Shown piece after piece: positions 6,744 to 7,630 of a stretch of DNA of 7,630 nt (the first letter of the stretch is position 1; each line of letters begins with the position of its first letter). Under the pieces are notes generated by a model. That model made no database searches. It was not told the DNA's origin and saw only the letters and a program-made list of their open reading frames with translations. The position numbers and the translations under genes were made by a program. Source of the stretch: Bryobacterales bacterium. GTDB taxonomy: Bacteria > Acidobacteriota > Terriglobia > Bryobacterales > Bryobacteraceae. The stretch spans positions 429 to 8,058 of the forward strand of contig DOZZ01000010.1 in NCBI GenBank assembly GCA_003517725.1. Reading direction: 5' to 3'.

Positions 6744-7630
6744 ATGTCGATTCTTGTGTGGTTGCTGACCTGCCTTATCCCGGTTGTCATCGCTCCGGGC
6801 ATTCTGTTTCACTACGACATCACTCCTAAAATCGCGATCCTCGCGCTGGCCGCGGCTATGGCGCTCGCATCGCCTCGCGCCGTGGCGGACCGAGCCACTG
6901 TCCTTTGGAAGAGCGGAAGCGGCCGCTGGCTATGTGTCCTCGCGCTGGCCCAGATCCTCTGGCTCGCGGCAACGACGGCGTTTTCAAGCCGGCCGTACTT
7001 CTCACTTTTTGGTTCCACTTGGCGGCGCATGGGGCTGCTGTCGCTTTGTGCTCTTGTCGTTTTTGTTTTGACTGCCACTGCTCACTTCTTCCAAAACCCA
7101 CGGCAAATAAAAATTACACTGCGGGCTTTTGCGCTCGCCGCGATCGTTGCTTCTATTTACGGCATTGCACAGTACTTCGATATCGATCCTCTGCAGAATG
7201 CATCCGCCTATCATGCCCAGGCGGGAGACTCCCTCATCGTCCGGCCGCCCGGCACCCTTGGCCACGCGGACTATTTTGGATGGTGGCTCGCAATCGCGTT
7301 GTTTTGTAGCGTCGGACTGGCGCGGGTTGAGCTGGGCGCCTGGCGTTGGGCCGCACGCAGTGCAAGCGTCCTTTCAGCAGCAGCGGTGGTGTTGAGCGGC
7401 ACGCGTTCCGCGATGGTGGCCGTGATAGCCGGGTTTATCTGTTTCGCGGTACTTACCGGTTTCAAGTTCCAGAGGAAACATGCCGCGGCGGCACTGTTGT
7501 GCGTGGCGCTTCTGACCGCTTTTTATGTGAGTCCGGCTGGCGTTCGCGCACGTGCCCGCGTTAAGTGGTCCGCCGACGAGCCGCTGGGAGGCGCGCGGCC
7601 GCTGCTCTGGCGCGATTCGCTGCGCATGGC
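6744..7630 (+). CDS. O-antigen ligase/polymerase-like membrane protein (Wzy/WaaL type), 3' end cut by window edge
   Basis: The first 295 codons of a polytopic membrane protein are present, and the frame is still open at the right edge. About eight or nine hydrophobic segments are visible, at roughly 3-22, 29-43, 61-80, 96-114, 123-144, 175-195, 202-216, 221-240 and 248-265. Features shared with O-antigen ligase/polymerase-like proteins include SLFGSTWRRMGLLS (87-100), SIYGIAQYFDIDP, RPPGTLGHADYFG (167-179), the LSGTRSAM motif (217-224) at the edge of a membrane segment, and the RPLLWRDSLRM stretch entering the periplasmic loop at the end. Members join or transfer lipid-linked glycans in the periplasm, either to lipid A core or to proteins (PglL type); some carry C-terminal TPRs, which would lie outside the window. 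The ATG at 6744 is the first standard start after an in-frame TAA at 6675. No good ribosome binding site is seen. GC content and codon use look less extreme than in the neighbours around 7040-7120. The family call is probable; the exact role is open. Confidence 0.8.
   Translation, partial: MSILVWLLTCLIPVVIAPGILFHYDITPKIAILALAAAMALASPRAVADRATVLWKSGSGRWLCVLALAQILWLAATTAFSSRPYFSLFGSTWRRMGLLSLCALVVFVLTATAHFFQNPRQIKITLRAFALAAIVASIYGIAQYFDIDPLQNASAYHAQAGDSLIVRPPGTLGHADYFGWWLAIALFCSVGLARVELGAWRWAARSASVLSAAAVVLSGTRSAMVAVIAGFICFAVLTGFKFQRKHAAAALLCVALLTAFYVSPAGVRARARVKWSADEPLGGARPLLWRDSLRM

Overview
The window is GC-rich, densely coding bacterial chromosome. Gene content and sequence style (an M1-like peptidase with an extra N-terminal region, a large ComEC, an FAH-fold enzyme, a ZitB-type cation exporter, a Wzy/WaaL-type membrane protein) suggest a soil-type Acidobacteriota, perhaps Bryobacterales/Solibacter-like. 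That taxonomic guess is inference from general feel, not from a marker gene.

Layout: the left 4.8 kb is one minus-strand unit, transcribed right to left. It starts with a secreted M1-family (gluzincin) metallopeptidase (about 4780 to 2456), followed after about 32 bases by comEC/rec2 (2423 to beyond the left edge), the inner-membrane DNA-uptake channel with its C-terminal metallo-beta-lactamase-like domain. The right 2.8 kb reads on the plus strand: a fumarylacetoacetate hydrolase (FAH) family enzyme (4819-5658), a CDF zinc/cation efflux transporter (5717-6652), and the first 295 codons of an O-antigen ligase/polymerase-like polytopic membrane protein (6744 to beyond the right edge). The two units diverge from a gap of only 38 bases (4781-4818).

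The genes do not form one evident pathway. ComEC serves transformation. The peptidase is exported and may simply share its transcript. The FAH-family enzyme is probably a soluble hydrolase or isomerase of dicarbonyl acids. The CDF protein exports divalent metal. The last gene probably acts in surface polysaccharide assembly or transfer. No RNA gene, insertion sequence, CRISPR array, prophage or defence system was seen, and there is no gene-free stretch longer than about 90 bases. I found no convincing undescribed system. The points most worth checking are the peptidase's missing GxMEN glutamate, its unassigned N-terminal region, and the very short divergent promoter interval without ribosome binding sites.
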